A stretch of 64,000 nucleotides of DNA from Arthrobacter terricola (GTDB taxonomy: Bacteria > Actinomycetota > Actinomycetes > Actinomycetales > Micrococcaceae): contig NZ_SMRU01000016.1 of NCBI RefSeq assembly GCF_004354015.1, forward strand, positions 62,001-126,000. Direction: 5' to 3'. The notes under the pieces are model-generated. The model was not told the origin of the DNA and ran no database searches. It saw nothing but the letters and a program-made list of their open reading frames with translations. This document shows, in pieces, positions 25,826 through 35,029 of the stretch (the first letter of the stretch is position 1; the number at the start of each line of letters is the position of its first letter). Position numbers and translations under genes: made by a program.

Positions 25826-26374
25826 GTGCTTTTTGCACCTGACACTGAAGTGGCCCTTCGTAGCCTGGTCAACTTGATCAATACGGCGGCGAACGGCACC
25901 GAATCCCTCACAGGCGTCGCCGAACTGCGCGTCTTCCTGGACACCGAAGGATTCACGGGCAGCAGGGAAGGCAGCGAGGCCGAGTTACTCAGCGTGAAAC
26001 GGCTGCGCAGCCAGCTCGCAGCACTGTGGACCGCCAATGAAGAAACCGCGGCAAAGGGCGTCAACCAGATCCTCACCGACGCACGCGCGCTCCCCCAATT
26101 GGCCAAGCATGACCACCTGGACTGGCACCTTCATGCCACCCCGCAGGACGCTCCCCTCGCGGATCGCATGGGGACGGAAGCGGCCATGGCGCTTGTGGAT
26201 GTGATCCGCAGCAAGGAAATGGACCGCTTGCGGGTTTGCGCGGCCGACGATTGCGATGCCGCCGTTCTCGACCTCAGCCGTAACCGTTCCAAGCTTTATT
26301 GCGATACGGGAAACTGCGCCAACCGCACGCACGTAGCTGCTTATCGTGCCAGGAAGGCCTCAGGCTCCGAATAG
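25826..26374 (+). CDS. ABATE/CGNR zinc-finger regulator
   Basis: A 182-residue protein with an N-terminal ABATE-like stress-sensing domain and a C-terminal CGNR-type zinc finger: CAADDC, then YCDTGNCANR followed by HVAAYRARK. The namesake CGNR word is CANR here, but all four metal-ligand cysteines are present. Such proteins are thought to be transcription regulators. The GTG start has AAGGAG 6 bases upstream. Divergent from the EamA transporter, which it probably controls. Confidence 0.82.
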   Translation: MLFAPDTEVALRSLVNLINTAANGTESLTGVAELRVFLDTEGFTGSREGSEAELLSVKRLRSQLAALWTANEETAAKGVNQILTDARALPQLAKHDHLDWHLHATPQDAPLADRMGTEAAMALVDVIRSKEMDRLRVCAADDCDAAVLDLSRNRSKLYCDTGNCANRTHVAAYRARKASGSE

Positions 26375-26498
26375 GCGCGCGGGATAAAACCGTCACGGCA
26401 TGCAAATTTTAGCGGCGTACGACGACGGCCTGCCGCGGGTTTGCGGGGATGCGGCGGCGGGAAGGCTCCAAAAAGGTGCGTGGCGTGACGCCCACCAA

Positions 26499-26555
26499 AG
26501 CAACGCCCGCCAAACAAACCTCGCCAAAGCAACCCCCGCCAAAGCGAAAGGCCAG
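26499..26555. repeat. Degenerate tandem repeat of about 15 bp
   Basis: Four related units built on GCCAAAGCAACCCCC-like sequence run between the CGNR gene and the next small gene. They differ by 2-4 bases. The 187-bp gap contains no other recognisable element. Confidence 0.4.
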
Positions 26556-26561
26556 CGACGC

Positions 26562-26906
26562 TTAGTGGGTTTCGGCGTCGGGCGCTTCCGCGTCGCCAGC
26601 CGGACGCTGCATCACGGGGCCGTGGCTCGGCTTCTTCGAACTCAGGTTGATGCCGGACCCCTTGCCGAGATGCTCGGCGTTCTCCTTGTGGGTCATGGAC
26701 AGCATGGCCGCCAGGACCAAACTGACGATGAACGCGATACCCGCCCCGGTGAAGGCAAGATCGAAGCGCGGGGTGCGGGCACTGCCACCCGAGGCGAAAA
26801 TCAGCACCGCAAAGAAGACCACCACGCCCCAAAACGCGGAGAACATCAGCGGTCCTTTAACCGAGGTCCGCATCTTGCGCGGCTCTCCGGGTTTCTGGTC
26901 AGCCAA
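26562..26906 (-). CDS. Small membrane protein, two transmembrane segments
   Basis: A 114-residue hypothetical protein. Two hydrophobic segments are visible (PLMFSAFWGVVVFFAVLIFA and FTGAGIAFIVSLVLAAMLSM), with a basic N-terminus (KPGEPRKMRTSVKG) and a charged C-terminal tail (SSKKPSHGPVMQRPAGDAEA). The TTG at 26906 is chosen because GGAGG lies 7 bases upstream; the TTG at 26912 would be too close to it. I recognise no domain. Same strand as the next membrane gene, with a 92-bp gap. Confidence 0.65.
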   Translation of the reverse strand: MADQKPGEPRKMRTSVKGPLMFSAFWGVVVFFAVLIFASGGSARTPRFDLAFTGAGIAFIVSLVLAAMLSMTHKENAEHLGKGSGINLSSKKPSHGPVMQRPAGDAEAPDAETH

Positions 26907-26998
26907 GATCAATCCTCCAATGTGGCGTGGTTGCCGGCGCCATGCGCGCCCACGAAGTTCTACTCAGAAAGTTCTACGCAGAGTAGAACGTACGACTA

Positions 26999-27553
26999 CT
27001 AGTTTACGGCCTCAATCGAGGGGGTTCGCCCATCGTGCCGAAGGCTCAGCCCGGAAAGCACCCACAAGACCCCTGAAATGATCGCGCCACCACCGGCAAC
27101 ACCGAGCAACGCGTGCGCTCCAAGGTCGATGAAAAACGGCAAAGCCACAGCGGTCCCGATCCCCACTACGCCGGAAATAAGCCAGTCGCGGGCTAGTGCG
27201 TGGCGGCCACGGCGGGCTAATCCACGAACCAGTTCAAGGACTCCGAGGACCAACAGCCCCACGAGCGCGGAAATCGCCACCCCGGTATCGGACTGCGTAA
27301 TCAAAGCCCCCACGCCGGCTGCGCCAACTACCACCGCGGCGGCTGGCGGCACGCTGGCAGCCAGGAAAGCGGAGCCCGCGGTGGCCAAAAGGTAGAGACC
27401 GGTGGCCCAGGCGAGGACCTGCACCGACGGTGAGCCCCAAAAGACCGTGACGGCGCCGAACACCAGCGCAACAACGGCACGAATCAGGACGGGCTTCCAG
27501 AGTGCGGAGGCCGTCGGCGTGGACGAAGCTGCTGAAGAGGCGGGGAAAGTCAC
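26999..27553 (-). CDS. Hypothetical multi-pass membrane protein
   Basis: A 184-residue protein with about six hydrophobic stretches (VLIRAVVALVFGAVTVFWG, VLAWATGLYLLATAGSAFLA, ALVGLLVLGVLELVRGLA, GVVGIGTAVALPFFIDLGAH, GVAGGGAIISGVLWVLSGL). It resembles HdeD-like small membrane proteins in layout but has no firm motif. The GTG start is 9 bp after the MATE gene stop, so the two are probably co-transcribed. Function unknown. Confidence 0.72.
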   Translation of the reverse strand: MTFPASSAASSTPTASALWKPVLIRAVVALVFGAVTVFWGSPSVQVLAWATGLYLLATAGSAFLAASVPPAAAVVVGAAGVGALITQSDTGVAISALVGLLVLGVLELVRGLARRGRHALARDWLISGVVGIGTAVALPFFIDLGAHALLGVAGGGAIISGVLWVLSGLSLRHDGRTPSIEAVN

Positions 27554-27562
27554 CCGTCCAGT

Positions 27563-28906
27563 TTAGTGCGAACCAAGGACCATCCATTTATCGGTCCGCG
27601 CGCGCAGCCCCAAGGTGACGCCGCGCGCCAGCATGTAGCCCAGCGCAAACGCGAGCCACAACCATACGAGCCCCGCCGCGCCGTCGGGCCTTATCAGGTG
27701 GACGGCCGCCAGGAGCGGCGCATAGACCGCGAGGTTCACGACGCCGGCAATCGCCAGGTACCGCGCGTCGCCCGCGCCGATCAAGACGCCGTCCAGGACA
27801 AATACGTAACCGGCGAGCGGCTGCCCTACGGCGAGCACCCACAGCGCCGCGGTGAGCGCGGACTGGACGCCGCCGTCGGAAGTGAAAAGGAAGCCCACCC
27901 ACGGAGCGCCGGCAGCAAGGAGGACCCCTGTCACCACGCCGAATCCCGCTCCCCAGCGGATCATGGTGTGCGTGAGTTCGCGTGCCCGCATCGGACGGGA
28001 GGCCCCGAGTTCCTTGCCGATAAGGGCCTGGGCGGCGATCGCCAGGGCGTCCAGCGCGAAGGCCAGGAAGGAGAAGATGGTCATCGCGAGTTGGTGGGCG
28101 GCCAGGTTGACCGACCCCTGCGCGGTGACCACAAAGACCGTCGCGAGGATGGCCAAGCGCAAGCTGAGGGTGCGGAGCATGAGCCACGAGCCCACGGATG
28201 TCATGGTTCTGATGCCGCGCCAATCCGGCCTGAGGGATACGTCGTGGCGACGCGCATTCCTGCCCACCATCACGAGGTAGACCGCCGCCATGGCCCATTG
28301 CGCGATGCTCGTGCCGATCGCCGAGCCGGCCACGGAGAGGTGTACGCCGTAGACAAGGAACCAGTTGAGGCCGATGTTTACAGCGAAACCGGCCGTCGCC
28401 ACCACCAAGGGGGTGCGGGTGTCCTGGAGCCCTCGGAGCACACCGGTTCCGGCGAAAATCAGGAGCATGGCCACGAGGCCGGGCATGGACCAGCGCAAAT
28501 ATTCCACCGCATATCCGCGGACTTCGCCGTCAGCTCCAAGCAGCCCGACGAGCGGCTCAGCGGCGAGGAAGCCCGCCACCGCGAGAACTGTACCCAAGAG
28601 CAGAGCCAGCCACACGCCGTCGCGCCCTGCCGCGAGCGCTTTGCCGAGCTTTCCGTCGCCGATTGCGCGCGCCACTGCCGGAGTCGTCGAATATGCCAAA
28701 AACACCATGAGTCCGACGGCGGTGTACAGCAGGGTGGAAGCTAGCCCCACGCCGGCCAATTGCGCGACGCCGAGGTGCCCCACAATCGCGGAGTCGGCCA
28801 GGAGGAAGAGGGGTTCGGCAATGAGGGCGCCGAAAGCAGGAACGGCGAGCCGCAGGATCTCGCGGGTGTTTGAGGGCGCGGCGGGACGGGTCACTGTTTC
28901 GGGCAC
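27563..28906 (-). CDS. MATE-family efflux transporter (DinF-like)
   Basis: A 447-residue MATE/DinF-type exporter with about 12 membrane segments. Family features include PAFGALIAEPLFLLADSAIVG in the first helix, GVLRGLQDTRTPLVV after helix 4 and the mirrored GVLIGAGDARYLA in the second half. Such pumps expel drugs or metabolites using H+ or Na+ gradients; no substrate is predicted. GTG 28906 is used; a second GTG at 28892 is possible as neither has a strong ribosome site. Confidence 0.87.
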   Translation of the reverse strand: MPETVTRPAAPSNTREILRLAVPAFGALIAEPLFLLADSAIVGHLGVAQLAGVGLASTLLYTAVGLMVFLAYSTTPAVARAIGDGKLGKALAAGRDGVWLALLLGTVLAVAGFLAAEPLVGLLGADGEVRGYAVEYLRWSMPGLVAMLLIFAGTGVLRGLQDTRTPLVVATAGFAVNIGLNWFLVYGVHLSVAGSAIGTSIAQWAMAAVYLVMVGRNARRHDVSLRPDWRGIRTMTSVGSWLMLRTLSLRLAILATVFVVTAQGSVNLAAHQLAMTIFSFLAFALDALAIAAQALIGKELGASRPMRARELTHTMIRWGAGFGVVTGVLLAAGAPWVGFLFTSDGGVQSALTAALWVLAVGQPLAGYVFVLDGVLIGAGDARYLAIAGVVNLAVYAPLLAAVHLIRPDGAAGLVWLWLAFALGYMLARGVTLGLRARTDKWMVLGSH

Positions 28907-28990
28907 CTATCCAGCGTAGCGGGGGCTTGGCAGACGCTCGTGGCAGGTAGGGCTTAATTGACACTTCAAGCAAAGTTCGCAACCCTTAAG

Positions 28991-29002
28991 TTGAAGCTTC
29001 AA
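28991..29002. promoter_or_regulatory. Perfect 12-bp palindrome upstream of the DoxX gene
   Basis: TTGAAGCTTCAA is a perfect palindrome 63 bp before the DoxX start; related CTTCAA and AGCTTT words flank it. MarR-type repressors often use such TTGAAnnTTCAA sites. A TTGACA box lies at 28958-28963. Probable operator of the DoxX gene; the regulator is not in this window. Confidence 0.45.
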
Positions 29003-29065
29003 TAAATTTGGCTCCGTCCGAGAAGCTTTGAGACAGCCATCCGCTACCCGAAACGGTGCAAACAC

Positions 29066-29500
29066 ATGAAACAGTCCACCCTGACCAACACAGCCCTCAC
29101 CGTCCTGCGCGTCATCGTCGGCTTCATCTTCGCCGCCCATGGCTGGCAGAAATTCACCGAATTCACAATCCCCGGCACGCAGGGCGCCTTCGCCAAGATG
29201 GGCGTTCCTGCCGCCGACGTCGTGGCTCCGATCATCGCGACGCTCGAACTGGTCGGCGGCATAGCGCTGATCGCCGGCGTTCTGACCCGCGTCTTCGCAG
29301 TACTCCTTGCACTGGACATGCTCGGCGCACTGGTCCTGGTCCACGCTCCCGCCGGCCTGTTCGCCGACAAGGGCGGCTACGAACTGGTGCTTGCCCTCGC
29401 CGCCATAGCCGGCGCGGTCGCCCTCACCGGCGCCGGGCGAATCTCGGTGGACGCCGCCGTCTTCGGCAGGAAGGGTTCCAAGCTGGCGATCCTGGCGTAG
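29066..29500 (+). CDS. DoxX-family membrane protein
   Basis: A 144-residue protein with four hydrophobic segments. The family pattern LRVIVGFIFAAHGWQKF at the start and APIIATLELVGGIALIAGV in the middle identify it as DoxX/SURF4-like. DoxX proteins are linked to thiol/oxidative stress or act as quinol oxidase subunits; the role here is unknown. The putative MarR-type palindrome upstream suggests induction by a small molecule. Confidence 0.85.
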   Translation: MKQSTLTNTALTVLRVIVGFIFAAHGWQKFTEFTIPGTQGAFAKMGVPAADVVAPIIATLELVGGIALIAGVLTRVFAVLLALDMLGALVLVHAPAGLFADKGGYELVLALAAIAGAVALTGAGRISVDAAVFGRKGSKLAILA

Positions 29501-29529
29501 ATTCGCGACGCACGATCCGCAAACTGCCC

Positions 29530-29580
29530 CGCGACCCGCACGCTACCCCGCGACCCGCACGCTACCCCGCGACGCGCACG
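29530..29580. repeat. Tandem 19-bp repeats after the DoxX gene
   Basis: CGCGACCCGCACGCTACCC occurs exactly twice (29530-29548, 29549-29567), followed by a diverged third copy. A further CGCGACGCACG word lies at 29503. Noncoding. Confidence 0.65.
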
Positions 29581-29598
29581 CGGCCTCCCGACGCGCAT

Positions 29599-29638
29599 AT
29601 GGACTGGCGACAAGGGAATTCCTAGAGCGCCAGTCCAT
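29599..29638. terminator. Hairpin after the DoxX gene, no T-tract
   Basis: ATGGACTGGCG (29599-29609) pairs with CGCCAGTCCAT (29628-29638) across an 18-base loop, without a run of T. It could be a factor-assisted terminator or part of the adjoining repeat element. Confidence 0.4.
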
Positions 29639-29718
29639 TTCCGCGTCATAGGTCAATCTGGGCGTCGCCATCTCGTCATACAGCGCAACGGCATCACCGC
29701 CGTCGATACACTCACGTC

Positions 29719-30687
29719 ATGAGCGAGCGCCCCTCCCATTCCGTCACGCTGCGGTTCCTTGCTTCCCCCACCGACGTCGGACACAGCGGATCCGTCGACG
29801 CCGGCACCGTCCTTGAATGGGTCGACAAGGCCGCATATGCAGCCGCCGTGGGATGGGCGAAGTCCTATTGCGTCACTGCGTACGTCGGCAACATCCACTT
29901 CGCCGATCCCGTGAACATCGGGGACATGGTGGAGGTGGAAGCCACCATCGTCTACACCGGCCGCTCCTCGATGCACATCCGCACCATCGTGTCCTCGGGC
30001 GACCCCAAGGGCGGCCCCGCGACCATGCGCAGCCAATGCTTGGTGATCTTCGTGGCCGTCGGTCCGGACGGACGCCCCGTTCCGGTTCCGCAATTCGAGC
30101 CGTCGACGGCGGAGGAGACTGAGCAGCGCGACAACGCCCTGGCGCGGATCGCCGTGCGGGAACAAATCGTCGAGGCCATGAACGCCCAGGAATATACCGA
30201 CGCCGGTACGGCCGAGCGCGTCGTCCTGCGGTTCATGGCGGCGCCCACTGATGTGAACTGGGGCGGGAAGGTCCATGGCGGCATCGTCATGAAGTGGATC
30301 GATGAAGCCGCCTATGTCTGCGCTTCCCGATACTGCGGAAAGGACACAGTCGCCGTGTTTTCGGGCGGCGTTCGCTTCTACCGCCCGCTCCTGATCGGGG
30401 ACGTCGTGGAAGTCGAAGCCCGGCTCGTCTACACGGGCCGAAAAGGGATGCACATCGCAGTGCACGTGCGCTCGGGAAACCCGAAGAACCGCGAGATGAA
30501 CCTCACCACGTACTGCCTCACGGTGATGGTCGCGAGGGATGCAAGCGGCGCTGCCGTGCCGATCCCGCCATGGAAACCGAAGACCGACGAAGACTGGCGG
30601 CTCCACGCCCACGCCCGCGAACTCCTGGAAATCCGAGGTCGAGCGCCAGGCAACCGCCTGCCCGACCACCTCTTAAACGGCAGCTAG
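29719..30687 (+). CDS. Acyl-CoA thioesterase with two hotdog domains
   Basis: A 322-residue tandem-hotdog protein of the ACOT/YciA family, hydrolysing acyl-CoA to acid and CoA. The second domain has an intact site: KVHGGIVMKWIDEAAY (185-200, HGG and Asp195). In the first domain the same region reads SGSVDAGTVLEWVDKAAY (23-40), so the HGG motif is lost although WVDKAAY remains. Both domains share the downstream IGDxVEVEAxxVYTGRxxMHI. One active site per monomer is likely unless sites are shared between domains. It stands alone, flanked by repeats. Confidence 0.88.
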   Translation: MSERPSHSVTLRFLASPTDVGHSGSVDAGTVLEWVDKAAYAAAVGWAKSYCVTAYVGNIHFADPVNIGDMVEVEATIVYTGRSSMHIRTIVSSGDPKGGPATMRSQCLVIFVAVGPDGRPVPVPQFEPSTAEETEQRDNALARIAVREQIVEAMNAQEYTDAGTAERVVLRFMAAPTDVNWGGKVHGGIVMKWIDEAAYVCASRYCGKDTVAVFSGGVRFYRPLLIGDVVEVEARLVYTGRKGMHIAVHVRSGNPKNREMNLTTYCLTVMVARDASGAAVPIPPWKPKTDEDWRLHAHARELLEIRGRAPGNRLPDHLLNGS

Positions 30688-30697
30688 CCCACCGGAT

Positions 30698-30774
30698 GTG
30701 AGCTGGCGTCGCGGAATTTTCGGCGAAAAGTGAGCTGGCGTCCCGCCAAAACCCGCCAGACGTGAGCGAGCGTC
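30698..30774. repeat. Three copies of a 13-bp word at exact 32-bp spacing
   Basis: GTGAGCTGGCGTC lies at 30698-30710 and 30730-30742, and GTGAGCGAGCGTC at 30762-30774. The starts are exactly 32 bp apart, so this is a decayed 32-bp tandem array with diverged spacers. Noncoding, between the thioesterase gene and the ilvD terminator. Confidence 0.65.
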
Positions 30775-30791
30775 CGTGGCCGCTTAAAACG

Positions 30792-30833
30792 AAGGGTGCA
30801 GTGGCCGCCCCCAGCGGTGGCCACTGCACCCTT
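30792..30833 (-). terminator. Intrinsic terminator of ilvD
   Basis: AAGGGTGCAGTGGCC (30792-30806) pairs perfectly with GGCCACTGCACCCTT (30819-30833). Read on the minus strand, the hairpin begins right after the ilvD stop and is followed by CGTTTTAAG, giving a short T-tract. Confidence 0.8.
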
Positions 30834-30834
30834 G

Positions 30835-32715
30835 TTAGCTGCCGCTGCTAGACGCGGACGGCTGCTGGCTGCGGCTCCAAGGCACGTGCCTCACGGCACC
30901 CTTGTCTGCCGAAAGCGCGAACGCCGCGTAGGCGCGCAACGCGGGGGAAACCGCGCGCTCACGGTTGCGCGGCTGGTAGCCCGTGGTCGCCTCGAGCAGT
31001 GCACGACGGCGGTCAAGTTCGTCGTCGGACACTTCCACCGTGATGGAGCGGGACGGGATGTCGATGGAAATCGTATCGCCGTCCTCGATGAGGGCGATCG
31101 CTCCGCCTGCGGCCGCTTCGGGGGAAATGTGGCCGATCGACAGCCCGGAGGTGCCGCCGGAGAAGCGGCCATCGGTGATAAGCGCGCATTTCGCCCCGAG
31201 CCCGAGGCCTTTCAGGAACGACGTCGGGTAGAGCATTTCCTGCATGCCGGGGCCACCGCGGGGGCCTTCGTAGCGAATGACGACGACGTCGCCAGCTACG
31301 ATCCGCTTGCTAAGGATTGCCTCGACGGCGTCGTCCTGCGATTCAAAGACGACAGCCGGGCCGGAGAAGCGGAAGATCGATTCGTCCACGCCGGCGGTCT
31401 TCACGACGCAGCCATCAAGGGAGATGTTCCCCCGAAGGACTGCAAGGCCGCCTTCAACCGTGTGGGCGTAGGCGATCGAGCGGACGCAACCGTTCTCGGC
31501 GTCGGTATCCAGGCTTTCCCAACGCTCGGACTGGGAGAAGGCCGTGGCGGAGCGGACGCAACCAGGGGCCGCGTGGAACAACTCGACCGCTTCCTCGGTG
31601 GCTTGGCCGCCGCGGATGTCCCAAGCGTCAAGCCAGGAGCGGAGGTCGGAGCTGTGCACGGAACGCACGTTGTGGTTGAGCATGTCTCCTCGGTCGAGTT
31701 CGCCCAGGATGGCGGGGATTCCGCCGGCGCGGTGGACGTCCTCGATCAGGTAGGTGCCGTTGGGCGCCACCTTGGACAGGCACGGGGTGCGGCGCGAGAT
31801 TGCGTCGATGTCCTCGAGGGTGAAGTCGAGTTCGGCTTCCTGGGCTGCGGCGAGCAGGTGCAGGATGGTGTTCGACGAACCGCCCATGGCGATGTCCATG
31901 GTCATCGCGTTTTCGAACGCGGCGTGGCTGGCGATCGAGCGCGGCAGGACCGATTCGTCGTCGTCGAAGTAGTGCGCCTTGGTGATGTCGACGATTGCCT
32001 TGCCGGCGTCCTCGTAGAGGGCGCGACGGGCGGTGTGGGTGGCGAGCGTGGTGCCGTTGCCCGGCAGCGAGAGGCCGAGGGCCTCGGTGAGGCAGTTCAT
32101 CGAGTTGGCCGTGAACATGCCCGAGCAGGAACCGCAGGTGGGGCAGGCGTTCTCTTCCAAGGTGAGCAGATCGGCGTCGGAGACGCTTTCATCCACGGAG
32201 TCGGCGATCGCGCTGATCAGGTTCAGGCGCTTGCGGACGGTACCGTCGACCAAGACGGCGGTGCCGCCTTCCATGGGGCCGCCACTGACGAAGACCGTAG
32301 GGATGTTGAGCCGCAGGGCGGCCATCAGCATGCCGGGGGTGATCTTGTCGCAGTTCGAGATGCAGATCAATGCGTCGGCGCAGTGGGCGTTGACCATGTA
32401 TTCCACGGAGTCGGCGATGAGCTCGCGCGACGGAAGCGAGTAGAGCATGCCGCCGTGGCCCATGGCGATGCCGTCGTCCACTGCGATGGTGTTGAATTCA
32501 CGCGGGATGCCACCGGCCTCGATGATCGCATCGGAGACGATCCGTCCAACGGGTTGGAGGTGCGTGTGTCCGGGGACGAATTCGGTAAAGCTGTTCGCGA
32601 CGGCGATGATCGGCTTTCCGAAGTCGGCTCCATTCACGCCGGCTGCACGGAGCAAGGCTCGTGCGCCGACCATGTTGCGGCCGTGGGTGACTGTCCGTGA
32701 ACGTAGTTGTGGCAT
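30835..32715 (-). CDS. ilvD: Dihydroxy-acid dehydratase
   Basis: A 626-residue enzyme of isoleucine/valine biosynthesis that dehydrates 2,3-dihydroxy-3-methyl acids to 2-oxo acids. It has the iron-sulfur cysteines in [11 protein letters not shown] and [12 protein letters not shown], and the active-site loop [21 protein letters not shown] near the C-terminus. Its length matches the E. coli type with the [4Fe-4S] cluster rather than the shorter type. It stands alone with its own terminator and diverges from an XRE regulator 77 bp away. Confidence 0.95.
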   Translation of the reverse strand: MPQLRSRTVTHGRNMVGARALLRAAGVNGADFGKPIIAVANSFTEFVPGHTHLQPVGRIVSDAIIEAGGIPREFNTIAVDDGIAMGHGGMLYSLPSRELIADSVEYMVNAHCADALICISNCDKITPGMLMAALRLNIPTVFVSGGPMEGGTAVLVDGTVRKRLNLISAIADSVDESVSDADLLTLEENACPTCGSCSGMFTANSMNCLTEALGLSLPGNGTTLATHTARRALYEDAGKAIVDITKAHYFDDDESVLPRSIASHAAFENAMTMDIAMGGSSNTILHLLAAAQEAELDFTLEDIDAISRRTPCLSKVAPNGTYLIEDVHRAGGIPAILGELDRGDMLNHNVRSVHSSDLRSWLDAWDIRGGQATEEAVELFHAAPGCVRSATAFSQSERWESLDTDAENGCVRSIAYAHTVEGGLAVLRGNISLDGCVVKTAGVDESIFRFSGPAVVFESQDDAVEAILSKRIVAGDVVVIRYEGPRGGPGMQEMLYPTSFLKGLGLGAKCALITDGRFSGGTSGLSIGHISPEAAAGGAIALIEDGDTISIDIPSRSITVEVSDDELDRRRALLEATTGYQPRNRERAVSPALRAYAAFALSADKGAVRHVPWSRSQQPSASSSGS

Positions 32716-32792
32716 TCGACCAGTTAACCAGTCCCGTCCCGCAGCTTGAAGACGCTCCCGATACTAGTAGTGGCAGTGCTAGATTTGGTGGA

Positions 32793-33626
32793 ATGAGTGA
32801 AGAGCGCAGGCGGGAGTTGGGCCAGTTCCTGCGCGACCGGCGAGGAAACCTGGTTCGGGCGGAATTGGGGTTGCCGCCTATCGGACGCAGCCGCACCCTG
32901 GGGCTCCGGCGCGAGGAGGTCGCCTCCTTCGCCGCGGTGAGCGTCACCTGGTACACGTGGCTCGAACAGGGCCGCGAAATCAACGCTTCCCGGCAAGTGC
33001 TCGAAGCGATTGCGCGGGTGCTCGGCCTGACTGGCGCGGAGAAGTCTTATCTACTGGCCCTGGGCGGGTACACCCCCGTGCCGACTGCCCATGCCGGCGT
33101 GGTCGAGGAAACGCCGGCCCACCTGCAGCGGCTGTTGGACACCTTGGAATTTCCGGCTTTCGCCGTAGCGCCCGATTGGGGCATTGCCGGCTGGAACCGG
33201 GCCTACGCCGGCCTGTATTCGCGCATCGCCAGTGTCGACTTGGCCGACAGGAACCTCTTGTGGCTGATCTTCACGGATCCGCACTTGCGGGAGATGCTCC
33301 CGGACTGGGAAGAGACGTCACGCCATTTTGTGGCCGAATTCCGGGCGGAGGCCGGCGCACGGCTCGGCTCCGAGGCCCACACCGCGCTCATCAATCGCTT
33401 GGTCGAAGCCAGCCCCGAGTTCGCGAAACTCTGGGGAGACCGCGGCGTGGAACGGTTTGCTTCCCGGCAGCGCGTGTTCCTGCACCCCGCGGTAGGCGAA
33501 CTCATCTTCGAGCAGCACCGGCTGGTCCCCTCGGACGCCCCGGAGCTGCATTTGGTCATGTACGCCCCCGTTCCGGGCACTCCGACGAGTGCGCGGATGC
33601 GGGAACTGGCGGAGGTTAGCGCCTGA
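32793..33626 (+). CDS. XRE-family regulator with MmyB-like ligand domain
   Basis: A 277-residue protein: an N-terminal helix-turn-helix (residues about 5-85; RTLGLRREEVASFAAVSVTWYTWLEQGR), then an MmyB-like PAS-type domain (FAVAPDWGIAGWNRAYAGLY to the end, ending HLVMYAPVPGTPTSARMREL). These regulators usually act on a neighbouring oxidoreductase or transporter. The ATG at 32793 has GGTGG upstream; the longer reading to 32697 overlaps ilvD. It converges with the amidase gene; its target is unclear. Confidence 0.82.
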   Translation: MSEERRRELGQFLRDRRGNLVRAELGLPPIGRSRTLGLRREEVASFAAVSVTWYTWLEQGREINASRQVLEAIARVLGLTGAEKSYLLALGGYTPVPTAHAGVVEETPAHLQRLLDTLEFPAFAVAPDWGIAGWNRAYAGLYSRIASVDLADRNLLWLIFTDPHLREMLPDWEETSRHFVAEFRAEAGARLGSEAHTALINRLVEASPEFAKLWGDRGVERFASRQRVFLHPAVGELIFEQHRLVPSDAPELHLVMYAPVPGTPTSARMRELAEVSA

Positions 33627-33628
33627 CC

Positions 33629-35029
33629 TCAGCTGGCCGGCAGAGTCCGTACGGGAACGTGCGTCCGCCACGGCACGGCGTGCTCGTAGGACTTGGCAAT
33701 TGCAAGCACCCGCGCGTCCGACCACTCCGGTCCCATGATGTGGAGTCCAACGGGCTGCCCGTCCGCATAGCCACAAGGAACGCTGATCCCTGGCATCCCG
33801 GTGAGGTTCGCCGCGGAGAGCATGCGCAACGCACTTGACAGGGAGTCCTCCCCCGCACCACCGGTCAGTTCGGAGGACATCGAGCACGCGAGCGGAGCGA
33901 CCGCAGGAAGAGTCGGCGACACCAGGACATCCACACCGGCGCGGAGCATCGTTTCAGGGATGGACTTCCGAAGGTGGCTTCGGACCTGCCAGGCCAGCCG
34001 GATGTCATCTTCGGTTGCCAACGCTCCAGTCTCGATCATGACCCGGGTGGCAGGCAGGTACCGTTCTGCCGCTGCCGCCAAACGCTCCCGGTGGTGGTCC
34101 GCCGATTCGGAAAGCGAAATCGCCACGCTCGCATGGAGGGACAGGTCAAGCCCGGGCAGCGGCAAGTCAACAATCTCGAAGCCGAGGTCCGCGAACACCA
34201 CCAGGGCTCGCTCGACGGCGGAGAGGACGCCTTCGGTGACGCCCCAGTCGGACCACAGCTGCCGGTCAATCCCGAGCCGGATACCCTCAGGAACCTGCCG
34301 GAGCCTGGCAGAAATCCCGCCTCCCAACAGTGCAAGGCCTTCCGGTTCGGCCATGCCCTCGAACATTGCGGCGCAGTCTTCCACGCTTCGCGCGATCGGA
34401 CCCACGTGGTCCAAGGTGTGGCTCACATTGAGTACCCCGGAGGAAGATACGGCACCGCGGGTGGGCTTCAAACCCACCAAGCCGTTGACGGAAGCCGGGT
34501 TCCGGACCGATCCCCCGGTATCCGTTCCCAGGGCCCCAGGCACGCTCCCCACAGCAACGGCCACACCGGACCCAACACTGGAACCGCCGGCATACCTTTC
34601 AGGATCCCAAGGATTGCGCGACGGCGGTATACCTTGCCCAAAGGCGAACTCGTGCGTCTGGAGCTTTCCGAGCAGCACGGCACCGTTCGACCGCAGCCGT
34701 CGGACCACGCCCGCATCAGAGACGGCGATGTTGCCACGGAGACTTTCGGACCCGCCTTCGGTCGGCATCCCCTGCACGTCCATGACGTCCTTCACGCCCA
34801 AGGGGATTCCGTGGAGGACACCGGCAAACGTCCCGGTCGCGGCGAGCGCGTCCGCTTCGCGGGCCAACGAGCGTGCGCCGGCTTCGTCCACGAAAGCCCA
34901 GGCACGCGCGTACTCTTCCGTCTCCTGGATGCGCGCGAGGAGCGAGTCGAGGAGTTCCACTGCCGACAACTCCCGCCGCCGAAGGAGAGCAGCGGCCTCG
35001 ACCAAGCCGAGCTCCCAGGCCGCGGTCAC
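33629..35029 (-). CDS. Amidase-signature hydrolase (AtzE/GatA-like)
   Basis: A 466-residue amidase-signature enzyme. The Ser-cisSer-Lys triad is visible: Lys80 (GIPLGVKDVMD), Ser150/151 (AGGSSVGSG) and Ser174 (TDTGGSVRNPA). It hydrolyses an amide bond in the cytoplasm. The GTG start overlaps by 4 bases the stop of a 58-residue gene, which itself overlaps the upstream amidohydrolase; this mirrors AtzG-AtzE and GatC-GatA pairs, where a tiny subunit stabilises the amidase. It is the last gene of a three-gene operon in the nitrogen-compound island. Substrate unknown. Confidence 0.87.
   Translation of the reverse strand: MTAAWELGLVEAAALLRRRELSAVELLDSLLARIQETEEYARAWAFVDEAGARSLAREADALAATGTFAGVLHGIPLGVKDVMDVQGMPTEGGSESLRGNIAVSDAGVVRRLRSNGAVLLGKLQTHEFAFGQGIPPSRNPWDPERYAGGSSVGSGVAVAVGSVPGALGTDTGGSVRNPASVNGLVGLKPTRGAVSSSGVLNVSHTLDHVGPIARSVEDCAAMFEGMAEPEGLALLGGGISARLRQVPEGIRLGIDRQLWSDWGVTEGVLSAVERALVVFADLGFEIVDLPLPGLDLSLHASVAISLSESADHHRERLAAAAERYLPATRVMIETGALATEDDIRLAWQVRSHLRKSIPETMLRAGVDVLVSPTLPAVAPLACSMSSELTGGAGEDSLSSALRMLSAANLTGMPGISVPCGYADGQPVGLHIMGPEWSDARVLAIAKSYEHAVPWRTHVPVRTLPAS

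Noticed and set aside
30698..30774. Short CRISPR array
   Set aside because: Only three 13-bp words, one with changes, no full-length repeat, no leader and no cas genes.
30796..32700. Open frame of over 600 codons on the plus strand opposite ilvD
   Set aside because: It has no family sequence and begins in the ilvD terminator; ilvD is full length with all cluster motifs. High GC gives long antisense frames.
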